From positions 2,418,001 through 2,482,000 of the forward strand of contig NZ_JAHVAO010000001.1 in assembly GCF_019264345.1 (NCBI RefSeq): a stretch of DNA of 64,000 nucleotides, in the 5' to 3' direction. Below are positions 1 through 10,728 of the stretch, one piece after another. The stretch comes from Marinobacter arenosus. GTDB taxonomy: Bacteria; Pseudomonadota; Gammaproteobacteria; Pseudomonadales; Oleiphilaceae. A model generated the notes under the pieces. It had not been told where the DNA came from. It ran no database searches and was given only the letters and a program-made list of their open reading frames with translations. The position numbers and the translations under genes are program-made. How positions within the stretch are numbered: the stretch's first letter is position 1; the number at the start of each line of letters is the position of its first letter.

Positions 1-631
1 CTTCCTTGTTGAGCATGGTGGCAATCCGGGACATGCCGGCAATGTCCCGGGCAGCCGACAGGGCTTCCTCCAACAGGGTATCGGCGGGAACCACCCGGCT
101 GACCAGGCCACTGCGCTCGGCCTCTTCGGCATCCATCAGACGGCCGGTCAGACACATGTCCATCGCTTTCGCTTTGCCGATGGCCCGGGTAAGGCGTTGG
201 GTTCCGCCGGCTCCGGGCAGGATGCCGAGCCTGACTTCCGGCTGGCCAAACCGCGCTGAATCGGCAGCGATCAACACATCACACATCATGGCCAGCTCGC
301 ATCCGCCACCCAGGGCGACGCCGGCGACGGCCGCAATCACGGGTTTGCGGCACCGGGTCACCTGTTCCCAGTTGGCGGTGATGAATTCCTCCCGGTAGGC
401 CCTGGAAAAATCCAGATGCTGCATTTCAGAGATATCGGCACCGGCGGCAAAGGCTTTCTCGTTGCCCGTGATCACGATGGCACCGACAGACTCGTCCGCA
501 TCCAACGCTTTCAACAGGTCGGATAACTCGGCCATCAGGGCGTTGTTCAGGGCATTGTGCACCGTTGGACGATTCAGCCTGATCAGCGCAACCGCATCGT
601 ACCTCTCTAACAATATGTTGTTGTATGTCAT
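1..631 (-). CDS. badK: Enoyl-CoA hydratase, BadK-like (3' end beyond window)
   Basis: Crotonase-fold hydratase. About 210 residues are visible and the last ~50 lie beyond the left edge. The frame starts at ATG 629-631 and shows AFAAGADI (oxyanion-hole loop), GGGCELAM and [10 protein letters not shown], the standard hydratase signatures with both catalytic-Glu regions. The FITANWE segment resembles BadK, the cyclohex-1-ene-1-carboxyl-CoA hydratase of Rhodopseudomonas palustris. It is divergent from aliA-badH-badI-aliB, and hydration of cyclohexenoyl-CoA is exactly the step those genes leave open. A general short-chain enoyl-CoA hydratase (PaaF/FadB type) remains possible. Family is certain; the BadK role is inferred from context. 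Confidence 0.8.
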   Translation of the reverse strand, partial: MTYNNILLERYDAVALIRLNRPTVHNALNNALMAELSDLLKALDADESVGAIVITGNEKAFAAGADISEMQHLDFSRAYREEFITANWEQVTRCRKPVIAAVAGVALGGGCELAMMCDVLIAADSARFGQPEVRLGILPGAGGTQRLTRAIGKAKAMDMCLTGRLMDAEEAERSGLVSRVVPADTLLEEALSAARDIAGMSRIATMLNKE

Positions 632-651
632 GACCTCTCCGAATGGTTCAG

Positions 652-672
652 GCATCAAAGGATGCTTTTTTT
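652..672 (+). terminator. Small hairpin with T-run in the divergent leader
   Basis: A 5-bp stem (GCATC/GATGC, loop AAAG) is followed by seven T on the + strand. It lies in the 5' leader of the leftward hydratase gene, so it would stop rightward (antisense) transcription heading for aliA. The stem is short, so function is uncertain. Confidence 0.25.
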
Positions 673-725
673 AAGTTACCGAACATACCCCACCCGATTG
701 CCAAACCCAAATTTAAAGCAACATC

Positions 726-755
726 TTGACATAATATTTTGGAGGGGCGTATGTT
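726..755 (+). promoter_or_regulatory. Putative sigma-70 promoter of aliA operon
   Basis: A perfect -35 TTGACA (726-731) and a -10 TATGTT (750-755) are separated by 18 bp, about 75 bp before the aliA start. On the opposite strand a similar GGGGTATGTT element precedes the hydratase gene, so both divergent promoters share the GGGG...TATGTT arrangement. Confidence 0.5.
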
Positions 756-828
756 AAAAGACACGCTGGCGGCCCTGCCGGGCCCATCACCAATGACTGA
801 CAAAAACCGATAACAACAGGTGGATCGC

Positions 829-2490
<1,662 letters not shown>

Positions 2491-2523
2491 CCCATCAATG
2501 TTCAGACACAGGAGCACATCATC

Positions 2524-3291
2524 ATGAGAGGTCTCAACGACAAGACCGTGATCGTTACCGGCGGCGGGGGCGGCATCGGCCGAGCCGTATGCCGACGATT
2601 CGCCGAAGAGGGCAGCCGCGTGGCCGTCCTGGACCGTGACGAAGCCGCCGCCCGGGCGACCGTCGATCTGATCACCCAGGCCGGTGGCGAAGCCCGCGCC
2701 TACGCGGCGGACATCACCGATTACGCGGCCATCACCGAAACCGTCACAGCCATCGAGAACGATCTCGGCGTGCCCACGGTGCTGGTGAACAACGCCGGTT
2801 TCGATCGCTTCATGCCCTTCCTCAAGACCGACCCCAAACTCTGGGAGCAGTTGATTGCCGTGAACCTGACCGGCGCCCTGAACATGCACCACGTGGTACT
2901 CCCGAAGATGGTGGCCGCCGGTGGCGGCAAGGTCATCAACGTGGCCTCGGATGCCGCCCGGGTCGGGTCCTCCGGCGAGTCGGTGTACGCGGCCTGCAAA
3001 GCGGGGCTGGTGGGTTTCAGCAAGACCGTGGCGCGGGAACTGGCCACCAAGAACGTGTGCCTGAACGTGGTCTGCCCCGGCCCCACGGACACCGCCCTGC
3101 TCAAGGGCGTCGCCGAAAGCGCCCCGAACCCGGAAAAACTGCTGGAGGCCTTCCGTAACGCCGTTCCCATGAAGCGGCTGGCCCGGCCCGAGGACTACCC
3201 CGGTGTGATCGCCCTGCTCGCCAGTGACGACGCCAACTTTATTACCGGCCAGGTGATCAGTGTGTCCGGCGGACTGACCATGGCCGGATGA
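2524..3291 (+). CDS. badH: 2-hydroxycyclohexanecarboxyl-CoA dehydrogenase (BadH-type SDR)
   Basis: Short-chain dehydrogenase of 255 residues, expected to oxidise 2-hydroxycyclohexanecarboxyl-CoA to the 2-keto form with NAD+. The glycine-rich dinucleotide motif TGGGGGIG is at residues 12-19, followed by NNAG (89-92) and the catalytic S142-Y155-K159 set (VYAACKAG). The C-terminus FITGQVISVSGG is typical of classical SDRs. It lies 33 bp after aliA and ends 32 bp before badI. Length equals that of R. palustris BadH as I recall it. A 3-hydroxyacyl-CoA dehydrogenase role cannot be excluded from sequence alone. Confidence 0.83.
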   Translation: MRGLNDKTVIVTGGGGGIGRAVCRRFAEEGSRVAVLDRDEAAARATVDLITQAGGEARAYAADITDYAAITETVTAIENDLGVPTVLVNNAGFDRFMPFLKTDPKLWEQLIAVNLTGALNMHHVVLPKMVAAGGGKVINVASDAARVGSSGESVYAACKAGLVGFSKTVARELATKNVCLNVVCPGPTDTALLKGVAESAPNPEKLLEAFRNAVPMKRLARPEDYPGVIALLASDDANFITGQVISVSGGLTMAG

Positions 3292-3323
3292 ACGGCCTTT
3301 TTCACAAATACGGAGAAACGACC

Positions 3324-4106
3324 ATGACCTACGAAGACATCCTGTACGACGAAACCGACGGCGTCGCGACCATTACCATCAACCGTCCGGACCGCTACAA
3401 TGCCTTCCGGGGGCAGACCTGCATGGAATTGATCGACGCCTTCAATCGCGCCGGCTGGAACAAGGACATCGGAGTGATCGTCTTTACCGGCGCCGGCGAG
3501 AAAGCCTTCTGCACCGGCGGCGATCAGGGCGCTCACGAAGGCCAGTACGATGGCCGTGGACTGATCGGCCTGCCGGTGGAGGAACTGCAACGCCTGATCC
3601 GGGAAGTGCCCAAGCCGGTCATCGCCCGGGTGAACGGCTTCGCCATCGGTGGCGGCCACGTCCTGCATGTAATCTGCGACCTGAGCATCGCCTCGGAAAC
3701 CGCCATCTTCGGCCAGGTTGGCCCCAAGGTGGGTTCGGTGGATCCAGGCTTCGGCACCGCCTACCTGGCACGGGTGGTGGGTGAAAAGCGGGCTCGGGAA
3801 ATCTGGTACCTGTGCCGCAAGTATTCCGCCCAGCAGGCGCTGGAATGGGGGCTGGTGAATGCGGTGGTACCGCCGGAGCAGCTAGACGAGGAGGTGCGGC
3901 AGTGGTGCGACGAGATCCTTGGGAAGAGCCCCACCGCGCTGAGTATTGCCAAGCGTTCCTTCAACGCCGACAGCGACAACATTGCCGGCATCGGCGCCCT
4001 CGGCATGCAGGCCCTGAGCCTGTATTACGACACCGAGGAATCGAAGGAGGGTGTGCGCGCCTTCAAGGAAAAGCGTAAGCCCGAGTTCCGCAAATACTAC
4101 AAGTAA
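3324..4106 (+). CDS. badI: 2-ketocyclohexanecarboxyl-CoA hydrolase (BadI-type)
   Basis: Crotonase-superfamily ring hydrolase of 260 residues, the length of known BadI. It is expected to open the 2-ketocyclohexanecarboxyl-CoA ring hydrolytically to pimeloyl-CoA, a reverse-Dieckmann reaction related to MenB. Seen: CTGGDQG early, GFAIGGGHVLHVICD in the oxyanion region, and the MenB/BadI-like GPKVGSVDPGFGTAYLARVVG block, which separates it from ordinary enoyl-CoA hydratases. The C-terminus FKEKRKPEF is also MenB/BadI-like. ATG 3324 follows CGGAGA with good spacing; an upstream in-frame ATG at 3288 overlaps the badH stop and is less likely. Confidence 0.88.
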   Translation: MTYEDILYDETDGVATITINRPDRYNAFRGQTCMELIDAFNRAGWNKDIGVIVFTGAGEKAFCTGGDQGAHEGQYDGRGLIGLPVEELQRLIREVPKPVIARVNGFAIGGGHVLHVICDLSIASETAIFGQVGPKVGSVDPGFGTAYLARVVGEKRAREIWYLCRKYSAQQALEWGLVNAVVPPEQLDEEVRQWCDEILGKSPTALSIAKRSFNADSDNIAGIGALGMQALSLYYDTEESKEGVRAFKEKRKPEFRKYYK

Positions 4107-4130
4107 CGGCCCGATAGTCCGGAGAACACC

Positions 4131-5270
4131 ATGAATTTCGCATTCACCGAAGAACAAAACGCGATCCGTGAAGTGGTCGCCCGTTTCAGCGCCGAGGTTC
4201 TTGCCCCGGGCTATCGCAAGCGAGACCGAGAAGGGGTTATTGAAAAGGATGTCATCCGCCAGCTTGGCGAGATGGGCCTGCTGGGCGGCGAGCTACCGGA
4301 AGCATTCGGCGGCAGCGGTATGGACTGTGTCACCAGCGGCGTGATCATTGAGGAGATTTCCAAGGGGGATTTCAACGTAGGCTACATTCCCCTGCTGGCT
4401 TCCCTGAATGGTCAGATCATTGCCAGCCACGCAGCCCCGGACCTGGCCACGCACTGGTTGCACGGGATGACCTCTGGCCAGAAGGTGGCCTGCATTGCCC
4501 TGACCGAACCCCATGGTGGCTCCGACGCCGCCAACCTGCGCCTGAAAGCCGAGAAGAAAGGCGACGCCTACGTGCTCAACGGCGAAAAAACCTCCATCTC
4601 CATGGCCGACCAGGCCGACGTGGCGGTGGTGTTTGCCCGCACCGGCACGGTGGAGCAGCGGGCCTCCGGCATCAGTGCCTTTCTGGTGCCTATGGACAGC
4701 CCGGGCATTACCACCACCCGCTTTGAAGACAACGGCCAGCGGGCCATCGGCCGCGGTTCCATCTTCTTCGACAACGTGGACGTGCCCGCCAGCCATCGGA
4801 TGGGCGACGAGGGCCAAGGTTTCAAACAGGTGATGCAGGGGTTCGACTACAGCCGGGCGCTGATCGGCCTGCAGTGTCTGGCCGTGGCCCAGCAGTCGCT
4901 GGATGAGACCTGGCAGTGGCTGACCGAACGCACGGCCTTCGGTCAGAACCTGTCCGCGTTCCAGGGCCTGACCCATCCGCTGGCGGAATACCAGACCTAC
5001 GTTCAGGCGGCGCGCCTGCAGTGCTACCATGCGCTCTGGCTCAAGGACAACAACCTGCCCCACAACGCCGAGGCGGCCATGAACAAGTGGTGGGGGCCGA
5101 AGCTGGCGTTCGACGTGGTCAAGCAGTGCCTGCTGGCCCACGGGCACACCGGCTGGGGCGAGGACCTGCCGTTTGCCCAGCGGCTGCGGGACGTCCTGGG
5201 CCTGCAAATAGGTGACGGCACCGCGCAGATCATGAAGAATATCATTGCTCGCGAGTACCTACCCACGTAA
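4131..5270 (+). CDS. aliB: Cyclohexanecarboxyl-CoA dehydrogenase (AliB-type acyl-CoA dehydrogenase)
   Basis: FAD-dependent acyl-CoA dehydrogenase, 379 residues. It starts with the usual N-terminal helix (FAFTEEQNAIREVV), carries ALTEPHGGSDAA at the flavin/substrate site, and ends with IGDGTAQIMKNIIARE. In medium- and short-chain dehydrogenases the equivalent position (YEGT) holds the catalytic Glu; here it is Asp362. Within this operon it should introduce the 1,2 double bond into cyclohexanecarboxyl-CoA, giving the hydratase substrate. SD GGAGAA precedes the ATG. Family is certain; substrate comes from the neighbours. Confidence 0.85.
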   Translation: MNFAFTEEQNAIREVVARFSAEVLAPGYRKRDREGVIEKDVIRQLGEMGLLGGELPEAFGGSGMDCVTSGVIIEEISKGDFNVGYIPLLASLNGQIIASHAAPDLATHWLHGMTSGQKVACIALTEPHGGSDAANLRLKAEKKGDAYVLNGEKTSISMADQADVAVVFARTGTVEQRASGISAFLVPMDSPGITTTRFEDNGQRAIGRGSIFFDNVDVPASHRMGDEGQGFKQVMQGFDYSRALIGLQCLAVAQQSLDETWQWLTERTAFGQNLSAFQGLTHPLAEYQTYVQAARLQCYHALWLKDNNLPHNAEAAMNKWWGPKLAFDVVKQCLLAHGHTGWGEDLPFAQRLRDVLGLQIGDGTAQIMKNIIAREYLPT

Positions 5271-5353
5271 TGCGCTCCCGGTCCGTCGTGATTCGGGGCA
5301 ACGATGTAAGCCTTCCGCGGGTCTCCGGCCCGAAGGCACAGACAGGAGCTCAG

Positions 5354-5821
5354 ATGATCGTCAACGAATCGGGCGGCATTCCGAACCGGCTGTTTTTCCG
5401 CCTGTTCCAGACCGGAAACATCCTGCAGCGGCAGGTTCAGAATGAAATGGGGATCAGCGCGGTGCAGTGGGCGGTGCTGGGGGCACTGTCACGGGAGGGG
5501 TTCGAGGACGGCACCTCGTTCAACCAGCTCAAGGAGTACCTGCACGTGAGCCGCCAGAACTTGGACGGCGTCCTGAAACGCATGGAACGGGACGGCCATG
5601 TGGTCCGGATTCCCGATCCCCAGGACCGGCGCGCCCGGCTGGTGGTGCTCACCGAATCCGGTCGGGAGTTCTGGAACAAGCTGCAGGACACCATCACCGA
5701 GTTCTACCAGCAAGCCTTGCAGGGATTGAGCTTCGATGACGGAGTGAGTCTGCTGCACCTTCTGAAAAAACTGCAACGGGACCTGAGCGGGATTTCGCTT
5801 GGCGATAAGCCCGGCCAATGA
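5354..5821 (+). CDS. MarR-family transcriptional regulator
   Basis: MarR winged-helix regulator of 155 residues from ATG 5354, which has CAGGAG 5 nt upstream. An upstream ATG at 5270 overlaps the aliB stop and would add 28 residues without a good ribosome site. Recognisable parts: the recognition-helix region LKEYLHVSRQNLDGVLKRMERDG and the wing with PDPQDRRARLVVLTESG. As last gene of the ali/bad operon it probably senses an acyl-CoA intermediate, as BadR (also MarR family) does in R. palustris. The divergent 632-828 interval is the natural place for its operator. Confidence 0.85.
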   Translation: MIVNESGGIPNRLFFRLFQTGNILQRQVQNEMGISAVQWAVLGALSREGFEDGTSFNQLKEYLHVSRQNLDGVLKRMERDGHVVRIPDPQDRRARLVVLTESGREFWNKLQDTITEFYQQALQGLSFDDGVSLLHLLKKLQRDLSGISLGDKPGQ

Positions 5822-5845
5822 ACATGGCCGGGCCAACAAGCCAGA

Positions 5846-7090
5846 CTAGCGGGCGGCGCTGACGGTAACGCCAGACGACGACCTTTCAACAGCTTCGGCC
5901 AGCAGCTCGGCGGTGATCGCCGACAGGGTCCAGCCCAGGTGACCGTGGCCAGTGTTGTAGAACACGGTCGGCAGACGACCCGGCCCTACCCGCGGCATCA
6001 TGTTCGGCAACATGGGACGCAGCCCGGCCCAGGGCACGACGCGGCGGGTGCTCACGCCCGGGAAACATTCCTCGACCCATCGGGTCAGTGGCTTGATCCG
6101 ATCATCCCGGATGTTCCGGTTGAAGCCGTTGAATTCAGCGGTTCCCGCCACGCGGAAGCGGTCATCACCCAGTCGGCTGGTCACCAGCTTGGTGGCGTCG
6201 TCCAGCAGACTGACGGTCGGTGCAGCCTTCTGAGATGCCTCGTCGTCCAGCTGAACAGTAATGGAATAACCTTTGACCGGGTAGATATTGACCCGGTCGC
6301 CCAGCTTCGCCGCCAGTGCCCGGCTGCCGGTCCCGGCGCAGATGACCACGCCGTCAAAGGTGTCGCGGTTCTGCTGTTCCCCGTCGTACGCGGTCACCCA
6401 GGCGTTGGTCCGGTCCGCGCTGAGTTCGGTGACGGTGTGGCCATAGCAGGTCTTGACCCCGAGACGCAGGATCGCCTCCGCCAGGCCATTGGTGAACTTG
6501 TGGATATCCCCGGTGGAATCGCTCTCGGTGAAAAAGCCACCGTAATAGGTGCCGGCCAGGGTAGGCTCGATCGACTTCATTTCCTCGGGCGTGACCGGTC
6601 GGCGTTCGAGCCCCCCGGCAGCCAGGAGCTTCGAGACGTTCGCCGCGTGATCAAACCCTTCCTTGTCCCGGTAGATGTGCAGGATGCCCTGCTTCTTGAG
6701 ATCGAAATCGATGCCTTCGTCCTGCGCCCATTGGAACAGGTGTTGCCGGGCGGCAATGGCCAGGCGCGCGGTTTCGGTGGTGTTGCGCTCGTACTGGGGA
6801 ATGGCGGCAATGAACTCGGCAAACCAGCTCAGCTTGTGCCAGGACGGCTTGGGATTGACCAGCAGGGGGGCGTCACTGCGGAGCATCCACTTCATGCCTT
6901 TCATCACGGTCTGCCAGTTGTTCCAGACCTCGGCATTGGAGGCCGACAACTGACCGCCGTTGGCGAAGGAGGTTTCCATCGCGGCGTAGCGGTGCTTTTC
7001 GTATACGGTGACATCATAGCCGCGCTTGGCCAGGGTGTAGGCGGTCGTGATACCGGTGATACCACCGCCAATTACTGCAACTCGCTTCAT
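5846..7090 (-). CDS. dadA: D-amino-acid dehydrogenase / glycine-oxidase-like flavoenzyme (DadA family)
   Basis: FAD-dependent amino-acid oxidoreductase of 414 residues (E. coli DadA is 432). The dinucleotide motif GGGITG is at residues 8-13, followed by the DadA-type ANGGQLSASNAEVW segment, and the C-terminal flavin-contact region has NTGHGHLGWTLS. DadA enzymes deaminate D-amino acids at the inner membrane, feeding the quinone pool. It stands alone on the minus strand between the MarR gene and glmS. Its leader carries a tandem glycine riboswitch, which suggests that glycine or a close relative (for example sarcosine) is the relevant substrate or signal. Family certain, substrate open. Confidence 0.85.
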   Translation of the reverse strand: MKRVAVIGGGITGITTAYTLAKRGYDVTVYEKHRYAAMETSFANGGQLSASNAEVWNNWQTVMKGMKWMLRSDAPLLVNPKPSWHKLSWFAEFIAAIPQYERNTTETARLAIAARQHLFQWAQDEGIDFDLKKQGILHIYRDKEGFDHAANVSKLLAAGGLERRPVTPEEMKSIEPTLAGTYYGGFFTESDSTGDIHKFTNGLAEAILRLGVKTCYGHTVTELSADRTNAWVTAYDGEQQNRDTFDGVVICAGTGSRALAAKLGDRVNIYPVKGYSITVQLDDEASQKAAPTVSLLDDATKLVTSRLGDDRFRVAGTAEFNGFNRNIRDDRIKPLTRWVEECFPGVSTRRVVPWAGLRPMLPNMMPRVGPGRLPTVFYNTGHGHLGWTLSAITAELLAEAVERSSSGVTVSAAR

Positions 7091-7145
7091 ACAACCATCT
7101 CCAGGAGGCGTCCAGGGTTCCCTCTCTACCCACAGTGGTAGAAAG

Positions 7146-7350
7146 CACCCCTTCCGTCACGGTACCTGAGAGATTCACGCGCCCATTCGACGGAATCGGC
7201 GGCTTGCTCCTTCGGTGTGCCGACTGACGCAGTCGTCGACAGCTCTTCGGAAAGTATTCAAGTTAGCGGTCCTTTTGCCTGAGAGTTTCCGGGGCAGTTG
7301 CTCCTTCGGCGCTGGTCGCAATGTGTTACGACACAGTCTCTCCCGCTAAC
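7146..7350 (-). ncRNA. Tandem glycine riboswitch upstream of dadA
   Basis: Two consecutive glycine aptamers read on the minus strand. Aptamer 1 (7350 down to 7262) opens with GTTAGCGGGAGAGAC, contains GCCGAAGGAGCAA and CTCTCAGGCAAAAGGAC, and closes with CCGCTAAC; its P1 is a perfect 8-bp pairing (7343-7350 with 7262-7269). Aptamer 2 (about 7254 down to 7148) has ACCGAAGGAGCAAGCC, then ATCTCTCAGG, and closes with GACGGAAG. The double aptamer with a short linker is the classic gcvT-type arrangement. It ends about 55 nt before the dadA ATG, so dadA is the only possible target. Glycine usually switches such elements on. The expression mechanism is not obvious from sequence. Confidence 0.93.
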
Positions 7351-7420
7351 AAGTCTGGTTGAATGCCAGTCTGCTTTGCAAAATAGCAAAAAACGCCGTT
7401 GGACAAAACCTCTGGCTGCC

Positions 7421-7443
7421 CTGGCGCCCGGGTTGGGCGCCAG
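7421..7443 (-). terminator. Strong hairpin after glmS
   Basis: A perfect 9-bp GC-rich inverted repeat (CTGGCGCCC / GGGCGCCAG, 5-nt loop) lies 11 bp beyond the glmS stop. The minus-strand T-run after it is short and distant (TTTTG), so it is a weak intrinsic terminator at best, or an mRNA-stabilising 3' hairpin. It separates glmS from the riboswitch-dadA unit. Confidence 0.4.
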
Positions 7444-7454
7444 ACAATGGCAAA

Positions 7455-9287
7455 TTATTCGACCGTCACACTCTTGGCCAGGTTGCGCGGCTGGTCCACG
7501 TCCGTGCCCTTGAGAACGGCCACGTGGTATGAGAGCAACTGGAGCGGAACGGTGTACACGATGGGCGCGGTGATTTCGTGCACCGACGGCAACTGCATGA
7601 CGTGAATGTTATCTTCGGCCCGAACGTCCGCAGCCTGGTCGGCAAACACGAAAAGCTCACCGCCCCGGGCACGCACTTCCTCGAGGTTGGATTTGAGCTT
7701 TTCCACCAGATCGTTGTTGGGCGCCACGGTAACCACCGGCATTTCACTGTCCACCAGCGCCAGCGGCCCGTGCTTGAGCTCACCCGCCGGGTAGGCTTCC
7801 GCGTGGATGTAGGAAATTTCCTTGAGCTTCAGGGCGCCTTCCAGTGCCACCGGGAACTGCGAACCCCGGCCCAGGAACAGGCTGTGATTCTTGTCCATGA
7901 AGGCCTTGGACATCTCGGCAATGTCCCCATCGAGGGCCAGTACCTGGTCAACCTGACCCGGCAGCTGGTGAATCGCTTTCACGATCTCGGCTTCGCGCTG
8001 CTCCTCGAGGCCGTTGTGACGGGCCAGGGCCAGGGTGAAAATCAGCAGCGCCGTGAGCTGGGTCGTAAAGGCCTTGGTGGACGCCACGCCAATCTCCGGG
8101 CCCGCCTGGGTCATCATGACCAGATCGGATTCCCGCACCAGGGAACTGCCCGGCACGTTGCAGATCGCGAGTGCGGCCCGGAAGCCCGCCTGTTTCGCCT
8201 GACGCAGGGCGGCCAGGGTATCGGCGGTCTCCCCGGACTGGGAAATGCACAGGAACAGGGTGTCCCGCTGGATCACGTGTTTGCGATACCGGAACTCGGA
8301 CGCCACCTCAACGGAGCAGGGCACACCGGCGAGCTCCTCGATCCAGTAGCGGGCCACCATACCCGCGTGATAGCTAGTGCCGCAGGCGATGATCTGCACA
8401 TGTTTGACGTCTTCCAGCAGGTTGGCCGCCTCGGTGCCAAGCGCCTGTTCGAGTACACGACTATCGGTGATCCGGCCTTCCATGGTGGCCTTGATCACTT
8501 TCGGCTGCTCGTAGATCTCCTTCAACATGAAATGGCGGTATTCGCCTTTGTCGGCAGAGTCCGTGCCGTGTTCGAAACGGGTGATCTTGCGTTCGACCGG
8601 GGTGCCCTCGCGGTCGTGGATAATTACTCGGTGCTTGTGGATATCGGCGATATCACCCTCTTCCAGAAACATGAACCGGTCCGTGACCGGCAGCAGGGCG
8701 AGCTGGTCGGACGCAATGAAGTTTTCGCCAATCCCGACGCCGATGACCAGGGGACTGCCTTCCCGGCAGACCACCAGGTGGTCCGGTTCGTCGGAATGCA
8801 CCACCGCCAGGGCATAGGCCCCGCGCAGGCGGGCGATGGCCGCTTTGACCGCCCCGTACAGGTTGTTCAGATCGCGGTAGTACTTCTCGATCAGGTGGGC
8901 GACCACTTCGGTATCGGTCTGGGAGGTGAAGTCAAAGCCGTCGCCCTTCAATTCCTCGCGCAGGTCCTGATAGTTCTCGATGATGCCGTTGTGAACGATG
9001 GCCAGACGGTCGCCGGACATGTGGGGGTGGGCATTGATCTGGGACGGCTCACCGTGGGTGGCCCAGCGGGTGTGGGCAATGCCCACATGCCCGGTCAGGG
9101 GGTTTGCGTCGATGGCGTCGCTCAGGGAGGCAACCTTGCCCACTTCCCGGGCGCGCTGCACCACGGTTCCGCCATCGACCACCGCCATACCGGCGGAGTC
9201 GTAGCCCCGGTACTCCAGACGGCGGAGACCCTCGAGAAGAATGCCCTGAACGTCCCGTTCCGAAACCGCACCTACAATCCCACACAT
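7455..9287 (-). CDS. glmS: Glutamine-fructose-6-phosphate aminotransferase (isomerizing)
   Basis: Makes glucosamine-6-phosphate from fructose-6-phosphate and glutamine, the first committed step to UDP-GlcNAc for peptidoglycan and LPS. 610 residues, the bacterial norm. It begins MCGIVG, where Cys2 is the N-terminal glutaminase nucleophile exposed after Met removal. Further on are HTRWATHG, the two SIS sugar-isomerase domains ([17 protein letters not shown]) and the conserved C-terminus AKSVTVE. It follows glmU by 27 bp on the same strand, so the two UDP-GlcNAc genes are probably cotranscribed. No glmS ribozyme is visible upstream. Confidence 0.97.
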   Translation of the reverse strand: MCGIVGAVSERDVQGILLEGLRRLEYRGYDSAGMAVVDGGTVVQRAREVGKVASLSDAIDANPLTGHVGIAHTRWATHGEPSQINAHPHMSGDRLAIVHNGIIENYQDLREELKGDGFDFTSQTDTEVVAHLIEKYYRDLNNLYGAVKAAIARLRGAYALAVVHSDEPDHLVVCREGSPLVIGVGIGENFIASDQLALLPVTDRFMFLEEGDIADIHKHRVIIHDREGTPVERKITRFEHGTDSADKGEYRHFMLKEIYEQPKVIKATMEGRITDSRVLEQALGTEAANLLEDVKHVQIIACGTSYHAGMVARYWIEELAGVPCSVEVASEFRYRKHVIQRDTLFLCISQSGETADTLAALRQAKQAGFRAALAICNVPGSSLVRESDLVMMTQAGPEIGVASTKAFTTQLTALLIFTLALARHNGLEEQREAEIVKAIHQLPGQVDQVLALDGDIAEMSKAFMDKNHSLFLGRGSQFPVALEGALKLKEISYIHAEAYPAGELKHGPLALVDSEMPVVTVAPNNDLVEKLKSNLEEVRARGGELFVFADQAADVRAEDNIHVMQLPSVHEITAPIVYTVPLQLLSYHVAVLKGTDVDQPRNLAKSVTVE

Positions 9288-9314
9288 GCTGCTTTCACCT
9301 GTCCTGTAAGCTGC

Positions 9315-10682
9315 TCAATCAGTTTTCTTCGGCCGTTCCCAGCCGGAAATATTACGCTGGCGGCCCCGGGCCACAGCCAGTTCGTTGCCCGCAACATCCC
9401 GGGTAATGGTCGAGCCGGCACCGATGGTGGCGCCCGCGGCGACGTTGACCGGGGCGACGAGTGAGGAATTGGAACCGACAAAGGCTCCGTCTCCGATCAC
9501 CGTCTGGAACTTGTTAACACCATCATAGTTGCAGGTGATGGTGCCTGCACCAACATTCACATTACGGCCCAGGGTGGCGTCTCCCACATAGCTCAGGTGG
9601 TTGATCTTACTGCCCTCGCCCACGATGGCTTTCTTGGTTTCCACGAAGTTGCCGACCTTGGCACCGGCCGCCAGTTCGGTGCCGGGGCGCAGACGCGCAA
9701 ACGGACCGATCTGCGCGTTGGCACCCACGGTAGCGCCTTCAATGATGCTGTGGGCCTTGATCTGGGCGCCATCGGCAATGCGGGCGTCCTTGATCACGCA
9801 ACCGGGGCCAATGGAAACCTGACTGCCAAGCTGGACCTCACCCTCAAACACGACGTTGACATCAATCAGGATGTCGTTGCCAATGGTCAGCTCCCCCCGA
9901 ACATCAATACGGGCCGGATCGGCCAGCGTCGCGCCCTCGGTCATCAGCCGTTCGGCTTCGCGACGCTGGTACCAGCGCTCGAGCTCAGACAGCTGCAGCC
10001 GGTTGTTGACGCCCTGGACTTCGAACGCGTCAGCCGGCTGGGACACCGAGATCGACAAGTTATTGTCCACCGCCATGGCAATGATGTCGGTCAGGTAGTA
10101 TTCACCCTGGGCATTGCGGTTCGACAGGGCCGGCAGCCAGGCCTTCAGATGGTTCGCGGACACCGCAAGGATACCGGTATTGACCTCCCGGATCGCTCGC
10201 TGGTCGTCCGTGGCGTCCTTTTGTTCGACGATGGATAGGACGTTGCCCGCCGTGTCCCGCACGATCCGCCCATAACCATTGGGATCGTCCAGCGAGACCG
10301 TCAGCAGGCCGAGGGTCTCGTGGTCGAGCTCGGCAACCATGGCCTCCAGGGTTTCGCGGCGAGTCAGCGGAACATCGCCGTAAAGCACCAGGACCCGCGC
10401 ATTATCCGGCAGATCCGGGAGCACCTGGGCAACCGCATGGCCGGTGCCCAGTTGCTCGCTCTGGACCACCCAATTGACGGTTGCCTCCGAGGTCAGAGCA
10501 CGAACCTGGTCGGCACCATGACCGATGACGGTGTGAATCTTTTCCGCGCCGAGCTGCTTCGCAGTCCCGATCACATGGTGCAGCATGGGCCTGCCCGCCA
10601 CCGCATGCAGAACCTTGGGCAGGGCGGACTTCATTCTTGAACCCTGACCCGCGGCCAGGATCACAACGTGTAACGGGCTCAT
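9315..10682 (-). CDS. glmU: Bifunctional GlcN-1-P acetyltransferase / GlcNAc-1-P uridylyltransferase
   Basis: Final two steps of UDP-GlcNAc synthesis. 455 residues, close to E. coli GlmU (456). The N-terminal nucleotidyltransferase half carries [15 protein letters not shown] (residues 9-23), with LYGDVPL and EVNTGI further on. The C-terminal half is a left-handed beta-helix of hexapeptide repeats (for example [30 protein letters not shown]). It lies between atpC and glmS, all on the minus strand. The atp terminator intervenes, so it needs its own promoter; a TTGATT-like -35 is present downstream of that terminator but no convincing -10. Confidence 0.97.
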   Translation of the reverse strand: MSPLHVVILAAGQGSRMKSALPKVLHAVAGRPMLHHVIGTAKQLGAEKIHTVIGHGADQVRALTSEATVNWVVQSEQLGTGHAVAQVLPDLPDNARVLVLYGDVPLTRRETLEAMVAELDHETLGLLTVSLDDPNGYGRIVRDTAGNVLSIVEQKDATDDQRAIREVNTGILAVSANHLKAWLPALSNRNAQGEYYLTDIIAMAVDNNLSISVSQPADAFEVQGVNNRLQLSELERWYQRREAERLMTEGATLADPARIDVRGELTIGNDILIDVNVVFEGEVQLGSQVSIGPGCVIKDARIADGAQIKAHSIIEGATVGANAQIGPFARLRPGTELAAGAKVGNFVETKKAIVGEGSKINHLSYVGDATLGRNVNVGAGTITCNYDGVNKFQTVIGDGAFVGSNSSLVAPVNVAAGATIGAGSTITRDVAGNELAVARGRQRNISGWERPKKTD

Positions 10683-10728
10683 GACGGTTCAGACCCCCGG
10701 GAATGTCTTGATGTCGGTTTCAATCAAC

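Noticed and set aside
9288..9314. Possible glmS ribozyme or leader element upstream of glmS
   Set aside because: Only 27 bp separate glmU and glmS, too short for a ribozyme.
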